DNA of 64,000 bases from Ascarosepion bandense (GCA_037127315.1 JBBBDQ010000420.1:665001-729000); one strand, 5' to 3'; positions 23,909-35,309 are shown, counted from the stretch's first letter. Made by a program: numbers and translations. The notes: a model not told the origin generated them from the sequence alone.

Positions 23909-25800
23909 TTTTCACTCTCATGGCGACACTTGCGAATTACCTGGTTATGTTGGTTAAAATAAAGATTGTGATTATGAAATTCTGATATCCTATTTTTTCT
24001 CCTAAGCACAGATAACCTTTATCTTTCAAAATACTGGGAGTACTTGCTGAACCTAATAATTCTGTGGATTTAGATCTTCTTTCAGTTCCTAATATTTTCG
24101 GGACTATGGTGTCAGAAATTTTAGATTAGTGTTGGTAAAAGTGTGCCTATAAGAATAAAATCTTAGTTTCCAAACCCCCGCTGAAATTCCGATGTACACA
24201 TTATAATTTTTCTTGTTCTCTATGGAGGAGATAGTAACTTGGTAGAGCAGATTGGTAGATTTTTCTTGGAACTGTAATTGCAAGAGAATACAATACCGAG
24301 TTTAGTTCCAGAGAATTTTTTTAAAACTTGGTTTTTATGTGAACTAGTAATGTTGTACATGTTACTAGTGCAGCAATAGCTAATCTTATAATCAAAATGT
24401 TTGTTCAATATGCACGACTAAATCATTTCATATTACAGCTTTTCCTTTCTTTAGCCTAGAGAAGTTTTTAAACAGAAAACTTCATTTTGTGTTTATGGGG
24501 AAAACAAGAGTCTACTTATTTTATATAGTTTTATCTTTCACAGTAGTAACTCTTGTTTGAAACTGTACGGTGTACGACTATAATTTCTCTTTTATTACTA
24601 ATGTCCGGATAAGAAAAACATTTGTGTTCTTTGAAAGCGAGTTTCACTGAATTCATTAAATTTATTGGCTTTTTTATCATAGTATTTGTGTTTGTGTATT
24701 AATATTTCGAAATTTAACTGGAACAAGTTAATTAATTTTTCATTTTGATAAACTAATTATTATGTTCATATGATATTATTGACTCGACTCAATCACACTT
24801 AAAAACTAAATTAACTTCTTATTCAGGCGAAACACTTTTCGCGTCAGTCGTATCTAAGAATACGTGTACATACACGCCTGTGCGTGCATTTATACGTGCG
24901 CATGCACTATCAAGCTGGGAAGCCACACGTCGTTTTTGTTTTTTATATTTACAACGTAAATGTTTGTACATGCGAGTGCGAAAGTAAGCGCCAGCTTATT
25001 TGCATGTACGGACATGAATACATGCCGTTCGGCATTGTGTTCTCGATAACTTCAAAGAGATTTAATTTTATTTGTGCATTGCGACATGAACAGAAGATAA
25101 CTTCTATCAGAACAAGAATTTCCAGTCAGTCTTTTTAAATTAATTTAAAGCGACAAAATCAAGTACACTTTTCTTTCTCTCCATTCACCCCCCCAAAGAA
25201 TCTTACTCAAATTATTGGCTGTTTGACTTGCAAATAACGAACAGAACGTAAAGAAACAACGTTGTCCGTTCGCTATTTTCTTCCCAAGATACATTTTAGC
25301 AACGCACATTTACCGAGCAGAAAGAAATCGAAGCGGTGATAATTTTTAAAATGAATTAGATTGGCAAAAAGGCGAGATTGCCTATAATCATTTCTCTTGG
25401 ATATTTTGTGCTGTTTTCTTAATTTAAATAGTCGCACTATTAAGACCACCGTTAACTGCGTTAAGATCATTCCGCTCGCACGTCAATATCATTTCGATAA
25501 GTATCAGTTGTGCCGCTGTCCGCACCAATATAATGAGGATTTAATTGTCATTCAATTTTCGCTTGAAAACATACGTCATGACGGTTCTTACACGTTTCTT
25601 TTTAGAATTCAGTTTTGTCTCAACTTTTGATCATACATTTTTTTTCAAAACTAACATTTTTCTACTTGTTTCTCCGGGAGTTAATTAGCGCGTGCGTTTT
25701 ACCTTGTCATTAACTCAGATAAATAATGGTCCATTCCGTTTTGATTCCAAGAAAAGATGGAAAAAAATCATATCAGAAACGTTGTTTGGATTAAATGAGA
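23909..25800. other. Longest stretch with no recognised repeat
   Basis: About 1.9 kb shows none of the repeat families used elsewhere in the window, apart from ordinary A/T-rich composition. Composition is somewhat more even at 24,840-25,640. ORFs of 60-85 codons exist on both strands but match nothing I recognise. It could be unique intron or intergenic sequence. Confidence 0.35.
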
Positions 25801-25811
25801 AAAAGACAGCA

Positions 25812-25831
25812 TACTACTACTACTACTACTG

Positions 25832-25870
<39 letters not shown>

Positions 25871-25892
25871 ATAATAATAATAATAATAATAA
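25812..25892. repeat. (TAC)n(TAA)n microsatellite
   Basis: TAC trinucleotides with one TGC interruption pass into TAA trinucleotides. Confidence 0.96.
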
Positions 25893-25986
25893 GTAGAAAG
25901 AGCAGTCAAAGACCGCAAACATCCGCCAAGGCATTACCGACACCATCTTAGCAATTGGCAAGAAATGATTATTAAAATGAGAGTGT

Positions 25987-26054
<68 letters not shown>

Positions 26055-26230
26055 CTCGATCCCTCTCAAAATTAAACAAAGCACAGAAACAAAAATAACC
26101 CAGAAATTTTATTCGCTACCAGATCGAACTCAATCAGTTCGTGCCAGTCATGAGGCCGATCATCCCTGACAGTTTTATCTTAATCCATCTAGTGAGTCGT
26201 GAAATACCTTGACTACAGACAGACAGACAG
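25893..26230. repeat. Dispersed repeat with (AC)n, first copy
   Basis: The first ~95 bp (AGAGCAGTCAAAGACCGCAA and CCGCCAAGGCATTACCGACA) match 31,808-31,905. An (AC)n run at 25,988-26,047 interrupts the element, then AATGAACTCGATCCCTCTCA resumes the shared sequence. An ACAG tetranucleotide tract is near 26,216. The class is unknown. Confidence 0.65.
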
Positions 26231-26896
26231 AAATGCGACTGAATACAATACCTCTGTCTGAAGGCAAAACTAATATTACACACCGGCAGAACAAACAAAG
26301 CTATTTGCTGTGACATCATGATCAAAGTCAACAGAAACAGAATGTGCTTTCTTATTGATATACTAGTCTCTACAAATTGTAATATATCCATGAAGATCTT
26401 CAAAAATGCTATCAAAATACAAGGATTTTGCAATAGAAATAAAAAAGGTGACACATGAGGACATCAGTAATTTAAGTTGTAGTTGGAACCCTCGGATTGG
26501 TTAGAAAAAGTTCTGATACATTGAAAGATTCCTGGTAGCCCATACCTTAAATAAATTTAAATAAATGCTACTCACACCTTCAGCGAACTCATTCCGAAGA
26601 GATTTATTTATGTAAAATATGTGTGGACTTAATTATTATTGTTTGCTTTCTTAAAAAAACAAAAAAAACAAAAACACACACACACACACACAAAAACTAA
26701 AAAGAAAAAATAATCAATGAAAATGTTATAAAGCCAATTTTGACCTTAGGTCTCTCGGTGCGAAGCGGATGGAAATGATTTTATAACAGAATCGCAAAGA
26801 TGAATAATAATGATAATAATAATAATAATGATACCTTTTTTTTAAACTGTTGACCCCATAGTTTCAATATTCCCAATTAAGAAATACGATATTAAA
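26231..26896. other. Unassigned sequence
   Basis: No gene is seen. It includes small (CA)n near 26,675 and (AAT)n-like near 26,805-26,830. Confidence 0.4.
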
Positions 26897-27290
26897 CAAG
26901 ACAGGATAGGATAATATATTCCTTTATGTGTCTGTTCTAGCAATGGTATTGAAGTCTCAGTAAATGGTGCAAACTCCACACACAAGACAGGATAGGATAA
27001 TATATTCATCAGCATGTCTGTTCTGACAATGATATTGAAGTCTCAGATAGATGGTGCGACCTCCACCCACAAGACAGGATAGGATAATATATTGATTTGC
27101 GTGTCTGTTCTAACAATGGTATTGAAGTCTCAGATAGATGGTGCAAACTCCACACACAAGACAGGATAGGTTAATATCTTCACTGGTGTGTCTCGTCTAA
27201 CAATGGTATTGAAGTCTAAGATAGCTTGTGCAAAATCCACACACAAGTCAGTATAGGATAATATATTCATTTAATACGAAAGAAACGAGA
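26897..27290. repeat. 87-bp tandem repeat, about 4.5 units
   Basis: Units starting at 26,897, 26,983, 27,070, 27,157 and 27,244 share ACAAGACAGGATAGGATAAT, GTGTCTGTTCTAACAATGG and TATTGAAGTCTCAGATAG. The period is 86-87 bp. Confidence 0.92.
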
Positions 27291-27609
27291 AATATTACGG
27301 AATTGTACGTGATATAATGAATCCTTCAGTAAGGATTAAATCTGGTGGAACTAAAATATACAGTTCTTCTGAACAATTTCTATGGAAAGAGTGATAGAGT
27401 AGCGGGAGACTTGCGACGTCTTGTCTGTGGGACTTGTGAATGGAAAAATACGCATCACCTACAAGGACGCAGAAACAAATTTGAAAAACGAAATAGTAGA
27501 GAATAGCTGGTCAAATAAGAAACAATACACAGAACCAATCTTATGCACGAATTCCACTTGAGGTTTCAGTTGTGGTTAAGTCTGAATAAGCGCTTAAAAC
27601 ACGAGGTCC

Positions 27610-27610
<1 letters not shown>
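27291..27610. other. Unassigned sequence
   Basis: Nothing recognised between the 87-bp array and the next (TA)n. Confidence 0.4.

Positions 27611-27611
<1 letters not shown>

Positions 27612-27651
<40 letters not shown>
27612..27651. repeat. (TA)n microsatellite
   Basis: Pure TA run. Confidence 0.96.
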
Positions 27652-27652
<1 letters not shown>

Positions 27653-27842
27653 AGTATGGGTGGAATAATATTCCCCATCCAAAGAAATACTATTTTTAAA
27701 AAAGTGCTCAATACAAAGTAGAGCTAATAAAAATAACTGAAATAACCACATCACTTGATAAGACACAAAAAGTGTCGAAACAAAATAGCTACTTTTGTAT
27801 TGATATTATAACATATCAATGTTATAATTTATTAATAAATAT

Positions 27843-27843
<1 letters not shown>

Positions 27844-27892
<49 letters not shown>
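27844..27892. repeat. (TA)n microsatellite
   Basis: Pure TA run just upstream of the MITE at 27,908. Confidence 0.96.
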
Positions 27893-27907
27893 TACCAACC
27901 ATAATTA

Positions 27908-28245
27908 TTAGGCTACCCCAAATTTTAAAAAGAAATGATGTATTTCATACTATTTTAGCATTTATTTACAAGTGGACAATTCTTTTGGTATTATTACTTT
28001 ACAAAATTTTACAAGGCAAGAAAGCAAAGATGAACTCGTCCGAATCACCCTAAGTTTTTCTTTCATTAATGAAACTGCAATATAAGGTAATAAATAAATA
28101 GTTATAAATTCATTTGATGCACAAGTTATTGTGCAGTATTAACAAAAGAACCTTTCTATTTTCATTTACAATTATTCACTTGGCAATAAATACTAAAAAG
28201 ATAGTATGAAATACATCACTTTTTTTTAACACTGGGATAACCTAA
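27908..28245. mobile_element. Mariner-type MITE with TA target duplication
   Basis: The 338-bp element has inverted ends: TTAGGCTACCCCA on the left and its near-complement TGGGATAACCTAA on the right, each flanked by TA (27,906-27,907 and 28,246-28,247). The inverted match extends about 65 bp inward, including GATGTATTTCATACTAT and its complement. TA duplication and a TTAGG-type end are typical of mariner-family elements. It codes for no transposase, so it would be non-autonomous. Confidence 0.75.
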
Positions 28246-28269
28246 TAACTGACTGGTAGTGTATATATA

Positions 28270-28680
28270 ATCATCTTACACCAAGCAAAGCAGTATTGCC
28301 AATAGGAGAGTGAAGAAAGAGGCGAACAGGTCACAGTAAGTGCCGTAGAATGGGTAAGAAAAGACGGGTACATTGGTGGAAAGAATGCTGCGTGAGAGGA
28401 AAGTGTAAAGTGAGAAAAAGGCTGGGAATCAAAGAGATAAGAGATGATAGTTGACATTGCATTTAAACTCTTGGAGATCGTAGCTATCAAGGAAGCAAGA
28501 ATACGGAAAGGAGTTCCACAAAAAGTGCGAGAAAAGAAGCTAATAGAGAAGCTGTGGTTACACATGGTTGTTTTCACAGTAAAATGGTGGGACCTTGTTG
28601 CCAGTCTAGTAGTTCGAGTAAATTCGCGTAGGGGAGGCACCAAGGAGATAAGCTCTTCGGAGCCTTAAGAGAACTTCAGT
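28270..28680 (-). mobile_element. LINE-A 3' fragment
   Basis: The minus-strand ORF at 28,242-28,643 begins inside the family C-terminus (TRTTRLATRSHHFTV) and continues past a shifted stop into 3'UTR. A TACACCAAGCAAAGCAG tail lies at the low-coordinate end. Truncated at 28,680. Confidence 0.75.
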
Positions 28681-28739
28681 TCACCGCGAAAATACAAATC
28701 TACAACAATTAAGCAGCAAACGTAGGATAATTGCTTACA

Positions 28740-28830
28740 CCATTTACTTTCGGACTATTGTCCTCATCTTTGTTGCTGCTGTTGTCACAACGTTTCGGCC
28801 ATTGAGCTTCGTGTAACTTCAAGTCTCTTC
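28740..28830. repeat. Foldback-family arm
   Basis: TTCGGACTATTGTCCTCATC and ACAACGTTTCGGCC resemble the arms of the inverted repeat at 48.86-49.16 kb. Only one arm is present here. Confidence 0.5.
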
Positions 28831-28965
28831 TTTATCTTTGAGGATATTGTTCCGCATTTACTGCCATATAAGAGGGCAGATATCACGTCACTGGTCTATA
28901 CTCTTTTCTTCGTTTCTAACGAGGTTTGTATGTCTCTTAATACTCTGCTTAGCTGTTGGAATGCA
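28830..28965 (-). pseudogene. LINE-B fragment
   Basis: Minus-strand coding remnant of the segment between the IGMAKDAFQK-type and EYWTIS-type motifs, with a TGCCATATAAGAGGGCAGAT stretch in plus orientation shared with other LINE-B copies. Confidence 0.5.
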
Positions 28966-30120
28966 TCTTTTGGTAATGATGTCGTCTCTGTACACAGCAC
29001 AAATGTGTAGACCAGCTTCGTGAACTTAGATGATCTGAGTTAGAGAAGCAAAAAATGCTACGAAAGATTATTTTTCGCAACCATTCGCAGAACATCAGAA
29101 CGAATATATGTAACCACCAGCTGATTGCAGATAACAAGCGATATTAGCATGAGAGCTTTCCATTTTCTGACGTAGGGGTCTGGCGCAATTCCTCCCCAAT
29201 CAGCGCATGCAATTGGCTCCCTTCAAAATGAAAAGGTCTACCAGAACACTTAGATTCTACGAATTCGAACTTCCGCTCATTGAAACGGGTAAATCATTTT
29301 TTGTGCCATTCTGTCGGTAATGATGCCGTCTTCGTACACAGAACAAATGTGTGGATCAGCTTTGTGAGTTTGGATGATCTGAGTTACTGAGAAGCAAAAA
29401 TGCTACGGAAGATTATTCTTCGAAATCATATAATAAATCATTTTAATATTTATTATTTATTAATAATTATTATTAATAATCCCTCAGTGTATTTCTCTTA
29501 ATTCCCTCCTGTCAACTATTCACAAACTGTTCAATACCTCTTTATGTTAGGAATAAGTAGGTTTTAACACAAAAAATTCATCAAGCCACGTTTTAATTGC
29601 CACACTGTGATTAAACGAAACACTCCTCAAATTGTTATAAAGTGACTGAAATGGAGAATAACCTGAAAACAATATGGTGGGTGTGGCAGAACTTCCCAAC
29701 CGAGCCCTTTAATTGCATGTTTTGTAATGTTAGAGACATGAGAATAAGCATTGTCATGTTGAATAATTACATTGTGTCGCCGGTCAAGTCTTTTCAAAGG
29801 TATTATCGCTTTCAGTCTGTTCATACAGCTTACCATTGACCGTTTGGTTGTTCTGGATCTCTCCCACTGATTGAAGTTGACGGGCGATATAAGCGTGAGA
29901 TATTCTTACACAGGGTTTGGCGCGATTCCTTTTTAATCAACGCGTGCAATTGGTTCCCTTTAAAATGAAAATGTCGAACAGAACACTTAGATTCTATGAG
30001 TTTGAACTTCTGTTCCTTGAAACGGGGAAATTATTTTGTGCTTTTCTGTCTGTAACGATGTCGTCTCCATACACAGCACAAATGTGTGGACCAACTTTGT
30101 GAACTTGCTTAAAAGCAAAA
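28965..30120 (-). pseudogene. Rearranged mariner transposase relic
   Basis: Minus strand. The catalytic region at 29,627-29,836 shows IIQHDNAYSHVS (second Asp) then GWEVLPHPPY. Downstream, near 29,590-29,620, the C-terminal VAIKTWLDEFF pattern follows. The N-terminal helix-turn-helix piece (GPHICAVYGDDIVT-like) occurs three times, near 30,060, 29,330 and 28,990, so the 5' coding end has been duplicated beyond the element's 3' end. Stops and shifts make it inactive. Confidence 0.7.
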
Positions 30121-30329
30121 AGATGTCAAACACGCCTATGCATTCCATCTAAAAATTCTATCAAATCTGAAATTATATTTTAAAAACGTGAGACAACGGT
30201 TTCACATTCTGATCTGAGTTACTGAGAAGCAAAAATTGATTATGTTGGCGACGTGCGGGCGAAAATTGTCATTTCATTGTTTTAAAGCATTTCATTTACG
30301 TACACAGCAGAAATTTCTCGAGCAGCATT
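30121..30329. other. Unassigned sequence with mariner-like scrap
   Basis: A GATCTGAGTTACTGAGAAGC motif at about 30,212 repeats sequence from 29,380, so part of this is linked to the duplicated mariner pieces. Confidence 0.4.
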
Positions 30330-30334
30330 GTGAC

Positions 30335-30990
30335 CTTGAAATCCACCGCTAAGAAGGTCAAATCTCTGTGTAGAGCCAGGAAGTTTTACCCGTCTGAAAC
30401 CATCCTGCACATATATAAATCTATGATCCGCCAGTGCATTGAATACTGCAGCCATATCTGGTCGCATGCCTCTGCTATCCACTTAGGGTCCTTGACCAAA
30501 TCCAACGGAGAATCTGTAATGCGATCGATTCCGACTTGGCAGCTCAGATACAGTTATTTTCTCAGCGGTGCAATGTGGCTTTTCTGCGTCTCTTCTACAA
30601 ATATTTTCACGGCTTCTGTTTTGACAGACTTAGTTCTCTGGTTCCCCTCAAAAAATTTCACCCTTTTACTGTTAAACCAATAAAATGTAAACGCAAATTC
30701 TACTACAACAGCTTCTTTTCTCGCACTTCCAGTCTGTGGAATTCCCTTCACAATCACTAAGAATTTAAAGTCAACAGTCATCTCCTATCCAACTAACTTG
30801 CATTCTCTCTCTTATGCTCTTTCTCCGTCCACTCTCTTCTCATCAGTATTCTCATCATCCTCTTACCCACTTTCTGACACTCCCAATAACCTGTCACTCT
30901 TTCTCATAGCTTTCCTCTTATGTAACTCCCTACGCACTAGTGGCAGTAAACTGCGTTGCTTGGGGCGATATGATTATATAAAAAAAGAAT
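30335..30990 (+). mobile_element. LINE-A 3' fragment
   Basis: Plus strand, two overlapping frames. The first (30,330-30,683) carries SETILHIYKSMIRQCIEYC. After a shift, the second (30,536-30,760) carries QRCNVAFLRLFYKYFHGFC and SRTSSLWNSLHNH. The 3'UTR (30,785-30,985) ends CGTTGCTTGGGGCGATATGA with an A-rich tail. One of the better copies for defining the 3'UTR. Confidence 0.85.
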
Positions 30991-31097
30991 ACCTCGGACA
31001 TGCTCCTTCTCGTCTTCTTGGCTTTCCATCCCAAAGGCGTATCTAATGTAGAATAAAATTTAAATAACATTAGACGACAGTTTCATAGAATCTCCAA

Positions 31098-31144
31098 AAT
31101 TTCTTCTTCTTCTTCTTCTTCTTCTTCTTCTTCTTCTTCTTCTT
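31098..31144. repeat. (TTC)n microsatellite at a LINE-B 3' end
   Basis: TTC run directly adjoining the LINE-B terminus (TTGTGCCGTGTCTTTTCAGG). On the element's own strand it is a (GAA)n tail. Confidence 0.95.
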
Positions 31145-31420
31145 GTGCCGTGTCTTTTCAGGACGTAGGCGATCATGGATTTCCACTTGCCCCTGTCCCT
31201 TGCCGATTTTTAATATTTTTTCTCACGATATTTCTCCCAAACACCGCTTCACCATCCATTTGCTCCAGTCTATCAAATGTCTCGCGATGCTTTCCTCTGT
31301 CTCGCTTTCCTTCCACCCGTCCTGTAAGTATGAAATTTCTTCAGGCCCTCCTTCCAAATTACGTGTCCCAGGAACTTCATCTCTCTCTTCTTAAGTATGA
31401 GTTTTAAGAAGAGAAAAGTA
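31145..31420 (-). pseudogene. LINE-B 3' fragment
   Basis: Minus-strand copy of the C-terminus and short 3' end, with AGGACGTAGGCGATCATGG in plus orientation. Only the last part of the C-terminal domain is left and it is frameshifted. Confidence 0.7.
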
Positions 31421-31444
31421 CTTCGAATCATATCTACGTTCAAA

Positions 31445-31700
31445 TACTGATTCTCGTGCGATCACCGAAATTTGGCAACATTGAGCCTGATCAATACATA
31501 GGTGGGTGATAGCTTGAACATACCAGGTGATATAAACTTGGATATATCTATAGTGTAATGTACAACCGTTCGGAATTGAAAATCAGTAACCTGAGTTCAA
31601 ATTCCAGTAGTGTCTGTTACATTCACTTACGCGCAAATACCCTTAAAAAAGTATGAATCCACCTCTTCTGTCTCCAGCCATAGAATCTGTATCAGAAAAC
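31445..31700 (+). mobile_element. SINE-1 copy with a 5S-derived head (second)
   Basis: From about 31,450 the plus strand reads TCTCGTGCGATCACCGAAAT, then GGCAACATTGAGCCTGATCA, GTGGGTGATAGC and ACATACCAGGTG, in 5S rRNA order. It is more diverged than the copy at 3.2 kb. A tRNA-like region with GAGTTCAAATTCCAG (B-box) follows, then CATTCACTTACGCGCAAATA of the SINE-1 body. The copy stops near 31,700. Confidence 0.75.
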
Positions 31701-31807
31701 CATTATTATTTAAAAGAATACATTTTTTACTATCGAAAATGTTATCAGTAACCTGCAAAAAGGTTGATAAACCGTATAAAACAAATCAATAAAAACAAAG
31801 TAAAAGA

Positions 31808-31930
31808 CAAACTAGAAAGAGCAGTCAAAGATCGCAAACCTCCGCCAAGGCAATACCGACATCTTCTCAGCGATTAGCTAAAGATGATTATCAAAATGAT
31901 TAAAACATAAATGCAATGAACTTGATCTTT
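31808..31930. repeat. Dispersed repeat, second copy
   Basis: Matches 25,893 onward (AGAGCAGTCAAAGATCGCAA, CCTCCGCCAAGGCAATACCG). The (AC)n insert seen in the first copy is absent here. Confidence 0.65.
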
Positions 31931-32074
31931 CTCAAGAGAGAAAATAGGGGGAAAAATGTACTCAAACGCGATCAAAACTAAATGTACACTTAAAATGAAA
32001 CAGGAAAGGGAATTCATTAATTTTGCATTTAAAAGACAAATAATAAATTTTATTAAAATCGGAAAAAATAACCT

Positions 32075-32690
32075 AGAAACTTTATCGATTATTTTAGTCA
32101 ATCATTTTTCTAACGTGACATGTTCACGCGAGTATCATTTATGAAACTAACTGAATGATCTGGATAAAAGAATTGTATAGCAGCACATACTGGGTTAAAC
32201 AGCCATGATTGGTGACCAGTCTACCGCAGAAAAATTGGCAACCTACTGCGGGAAATTCTTCTACCTAGTCAATCATGGTTCTGACGTGACATGCCCATGC
32301 GTGTATCATTTCTGGAACTTAAGTGATTGATCTGGATAAAAGAATTGAATAGCAGTACATATTGGGTTCTGTAACTTTGGTTGGTGATATCACGGAAAAA
32401 AATGGCAACCTACTGCGGGGAAATCTTCTGCCTAGACAGTCATGTCTCTGACGAGATCTAATCGCCCAAACGTGTATTACTTATTAGTATTAACTGACTG
32501 ATCTGGATAAAAGAATTGAATAGCAGTACATATTGGGTTCTATAGTCTTGTTTGGCGACCAGTCTACCGCAGAAAAAAATCGAAACCTACGCCGGGAAAA
32601 TCTTCTGTCTAGTCAGTCATGGTTCGGAAGAGACATGATCACCCAAGTATGTATCACGTACGGTAATTAACTGCACTGCTTATGGAAAAT
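32075..32690 (+). repeat. Tandem array of SINE-1 body units (~172 bp)
   Basis: The string GATCTGGATAAAAGAATTG starts at 32,157, 32,329 and 32,500, periods of 172 and 171 bp. Each unit carries the SINE-1 body blocks (CAGTCTACCGCAG, GGCAACCTACTGCGG, TTCTGCCTAGTCAG-type, TCGCCCAAACGTGT). Unit heads are missing, so only the body and tail have been amplified. Confidence 0.85.
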
Positions 32691-33348
32691 ATGATTTAGG
32701 GAAGTTGTCCGAGCCAAGTATTTTCCAACACCCACCCCGTAAATAGGACGACAGGTAGAACGGTAGCTATACATGTTTATACACGCACAGAGAACAAGTA
32801 TAATCAAAAGGAGATATATTTTCGATAGATTAGTCAAAGGGTGGCGAATAATACGAAAGCAGAAGGATTTTTTAAAAGACAGAGCCAAAAATAAAAACAC
32901 AGTAAGCGTTAAAAGTGGTGAAAGTGAAAACTCTTGGCCCAAGGGAAATCAAAGCTTGGTAATAACAATAGAACTGTTAGAGAAAACGTTCTACGCGTGA
33001 GACTGTTGTCTGATTTCCCCTGTTGATTTTATTTTTTGAGAATTCTTAAAAGAGAAGAGATTCTAAACGGAGAAAAAGAAAGAAGGTGTGGTTACACCCT
33101 CACATGTTTAGATATTAAAACTCTAATGGGCTCTCAGTTGAAAAAAATATGAGACAAGCGAATAATATAGGCAGTGTATATTTGTATACACGAGAGGATG
33201 ATTAGAAGTTCGTAACAATTATAATTTATCGGAATCTCATAGATCGAAAGGAATATATTATTACACACACAAACACACTTTTGGATGAAAAACCTTCTCA
33301 GTCGGGCTGAGGACTTTTCAGTACTCTCTTATACACACACACACACAC

Positions 33349-33392
<44 letters not shown>

Positions 33393-33555
33393 TACCCATA
33401 TATATATATATAGCGCTGAAGAGATCATGTACCCTCATGAATAGAAAACAGAATTAGTAGAAATTCAGCAAATGAAGACGTATTTAATAATTATAGCAAC
33501 TTTTACGATGATGCCTTAAAAATAGTGAATATAAAAACCCAATTATTACATATGT
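32691..33555. other. Unassigned sequence with CA microsatellites
   Basis: No gene recognised. It holds (CA)n tracts at about 33,330-33,390 and a (TA)n near 33,398-33,412. The 75-codon ORF at 32,773-33,000 has no identified domain. Confidence 0.45.
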
Positions 33556-33559
33556 AAAC

Positions 33560-34310
33560 AAGAAAAGTAACACCCAAAGAGAAAATAGGAACAGAAATAT
33601 TATCTAGTACACACCTCCTTTCAACCAAATGACTAGTAGTAAGTTGGGGAAAAATTCCTCGCGTTAATTAGGAAACACTTCCCATAAACAATCCATTAAG
33701 TAAAATCTTTAATAAAAACACTATTAAATTAAGCTACAGCTGTATGAACAGTCTTAAAAAATCATAAAAAAATCACAATAATAATATTTTAAAATAGCAT
33801 TAACAAAATTAATTAAACAACCTGATAACAGAAAATAACAATTTAGACAACAAAAATATAACTGTAGAGACCCTATAGATTGCCCGTTAGAAAACTTGCC
33901 TAATGAAATCAATCGTTTATCAATGCGAAATATCTTCAAAAGAAAACCCAAATAATATAAAACTTTTTATAGGTAGTACTAAAAATATTCTAAAACTGCA
34001 GATTTACTGCACACCTTTTCATTTAATAATAACAAATACAAAAACAGAACATCCCTATCGAAATATCATTGCTATCTAAAGAAAAAAAAACCCACAGTAA
34101 GTGGAAAATTCGAAAAAAAGCTAAAACTTGTAAGTCCTTAAATGAACCATGTTCATTATGTTTATTCGAAAAACTATAATTAAATCAGTTAAGAATGAAA
34201 ATCTATTAAATAAACGCAATGAGATAAATGTCATATGCAGACATTGCAAAATGTTCACATTAGAAACTGGATAAAATCTAAATGAAGTAACATGCATATA
34301 ACCAACAAGT
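33560..34310 (+). pseudogene. Penelope-like retroelement relic with GIY-YIG region
   Basis: Fragments in successive frames follow the order of a Penelope-like element C-terminus. They run RNII-YTPPFN, then an IKLSYSCMNS-like stretch (frame-shifted), NCRDPIDCPLENL, FIGSTKNILK (GIY-YIG core, at about 33,966), NKYKNRTSLSKY, LNEPCSLCLFEKL, NENLLNKRNEI and ICRHCKMFTL at about 34,290. The cysteines of CSLC and CRHC are kept. Multiple stops and at least four shifts show it is inactive. The RT domain upstream is not visible. Confidence 0.8.
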
Positions 34311-34946
34311 GCTTAAGAAAAATAATTACTGGTGAAGTATCAAAATAAAGTAAATTGAAACATAAAATTATTTGTATAAAATAATTTTCTATTTATAAAA
34401 AAAAACTTTACAACAAATAAATAGATATTAAAAAGATGGTATAAGAATAGCAGGAAGTAAATTAGAAAAAAGAATGAAAAATAATTTTACTAATAAATCA
34501 AAGATTTCGAGAAAATTACAACTAGGAAAACAAAAATGAAAAGAAAGGGAAAAAGACAGCCTTAGTACTAAATGGACATATCACATCAAAGACAATAAAA
34601 CTAAGCGAAAAAAAAGGAAAATAAGGTTAGGTTAAAGGCAAGTTGACATCTTGACAGTTAAAGAGGGAAAAGAAGAAAAGAGAAAAGTAAGATAAGGGAA
34701 AAAGGAGAGAAAAAAGAAAAAGTTAGTATGTATTCTTTGGGGCCAAATTCCAAAATGAATCTTCGCTCTGATTAGTTGAAATAAACACACATGTAAATTT
34801 TATATCTTCCCACATACATACACAGAAACCGAAGGTTTTTGTATTTAAATGTAAATCATCTGTACAACCAACATCAAACATTGCCGGATGAAGAGAATCT
34901 ATCTGGAAACATGGAAATTTCCGTGTTGCAATGAACAATTAATTCA

Positions 34947-34950
<4 letters not shown>
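34311..34950. other. Unassigned A-rich sequence
   Basis: Very A-rich, with no coding signal or repeat boundary. May include the 3' region of the Penelope relic. Confidence 0.4.
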
Positions 34951-35004
<54 letters not shown>

Positions 35005-35270
35005 CTAGGGTTATCAGTCGATTACGCTAACATGGTTTCGACCTTTTCAGCTTCGTCCGGCAATTTGTATCGATTGACAAATCCGAAAAGATCAAAACCT
35101 GCTGATTTCCCACACTTAAACATCTGAAATCTATACATGTTAAAGTTTTATTTTCTTTTAAACATGGGCACTTTCTAATAAAATTAATTAACTAATTTAA
35201 ATCTCATTTAAATTTGACGTATAACTCTTTAGTATATATATATATATATATATATGTATATTTTTTTTGT

Positions 35271-35305
<35 letters not shown>
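34951..35305. repeat. (TA)n blocks around a foldback-type sequence
   Basis: TA runs at 34,951-35,000, 35,233-35,256 and 35,273-35,306. Between them, GGTTTCGACCTTTTCAGCTT and the near-complement AAAAGATCAAAACC at about 35,085-35,099 can pair as a small hairpin. Confidence 0.7.

Positions 35306-35309
<4 letters not shown>

Noticed and set aside
26897..27290. A CRISPR array
   Set aside because: The 87-bp units are joined head-to-tail with no variable spacers, and the sequence is eukaryotic.
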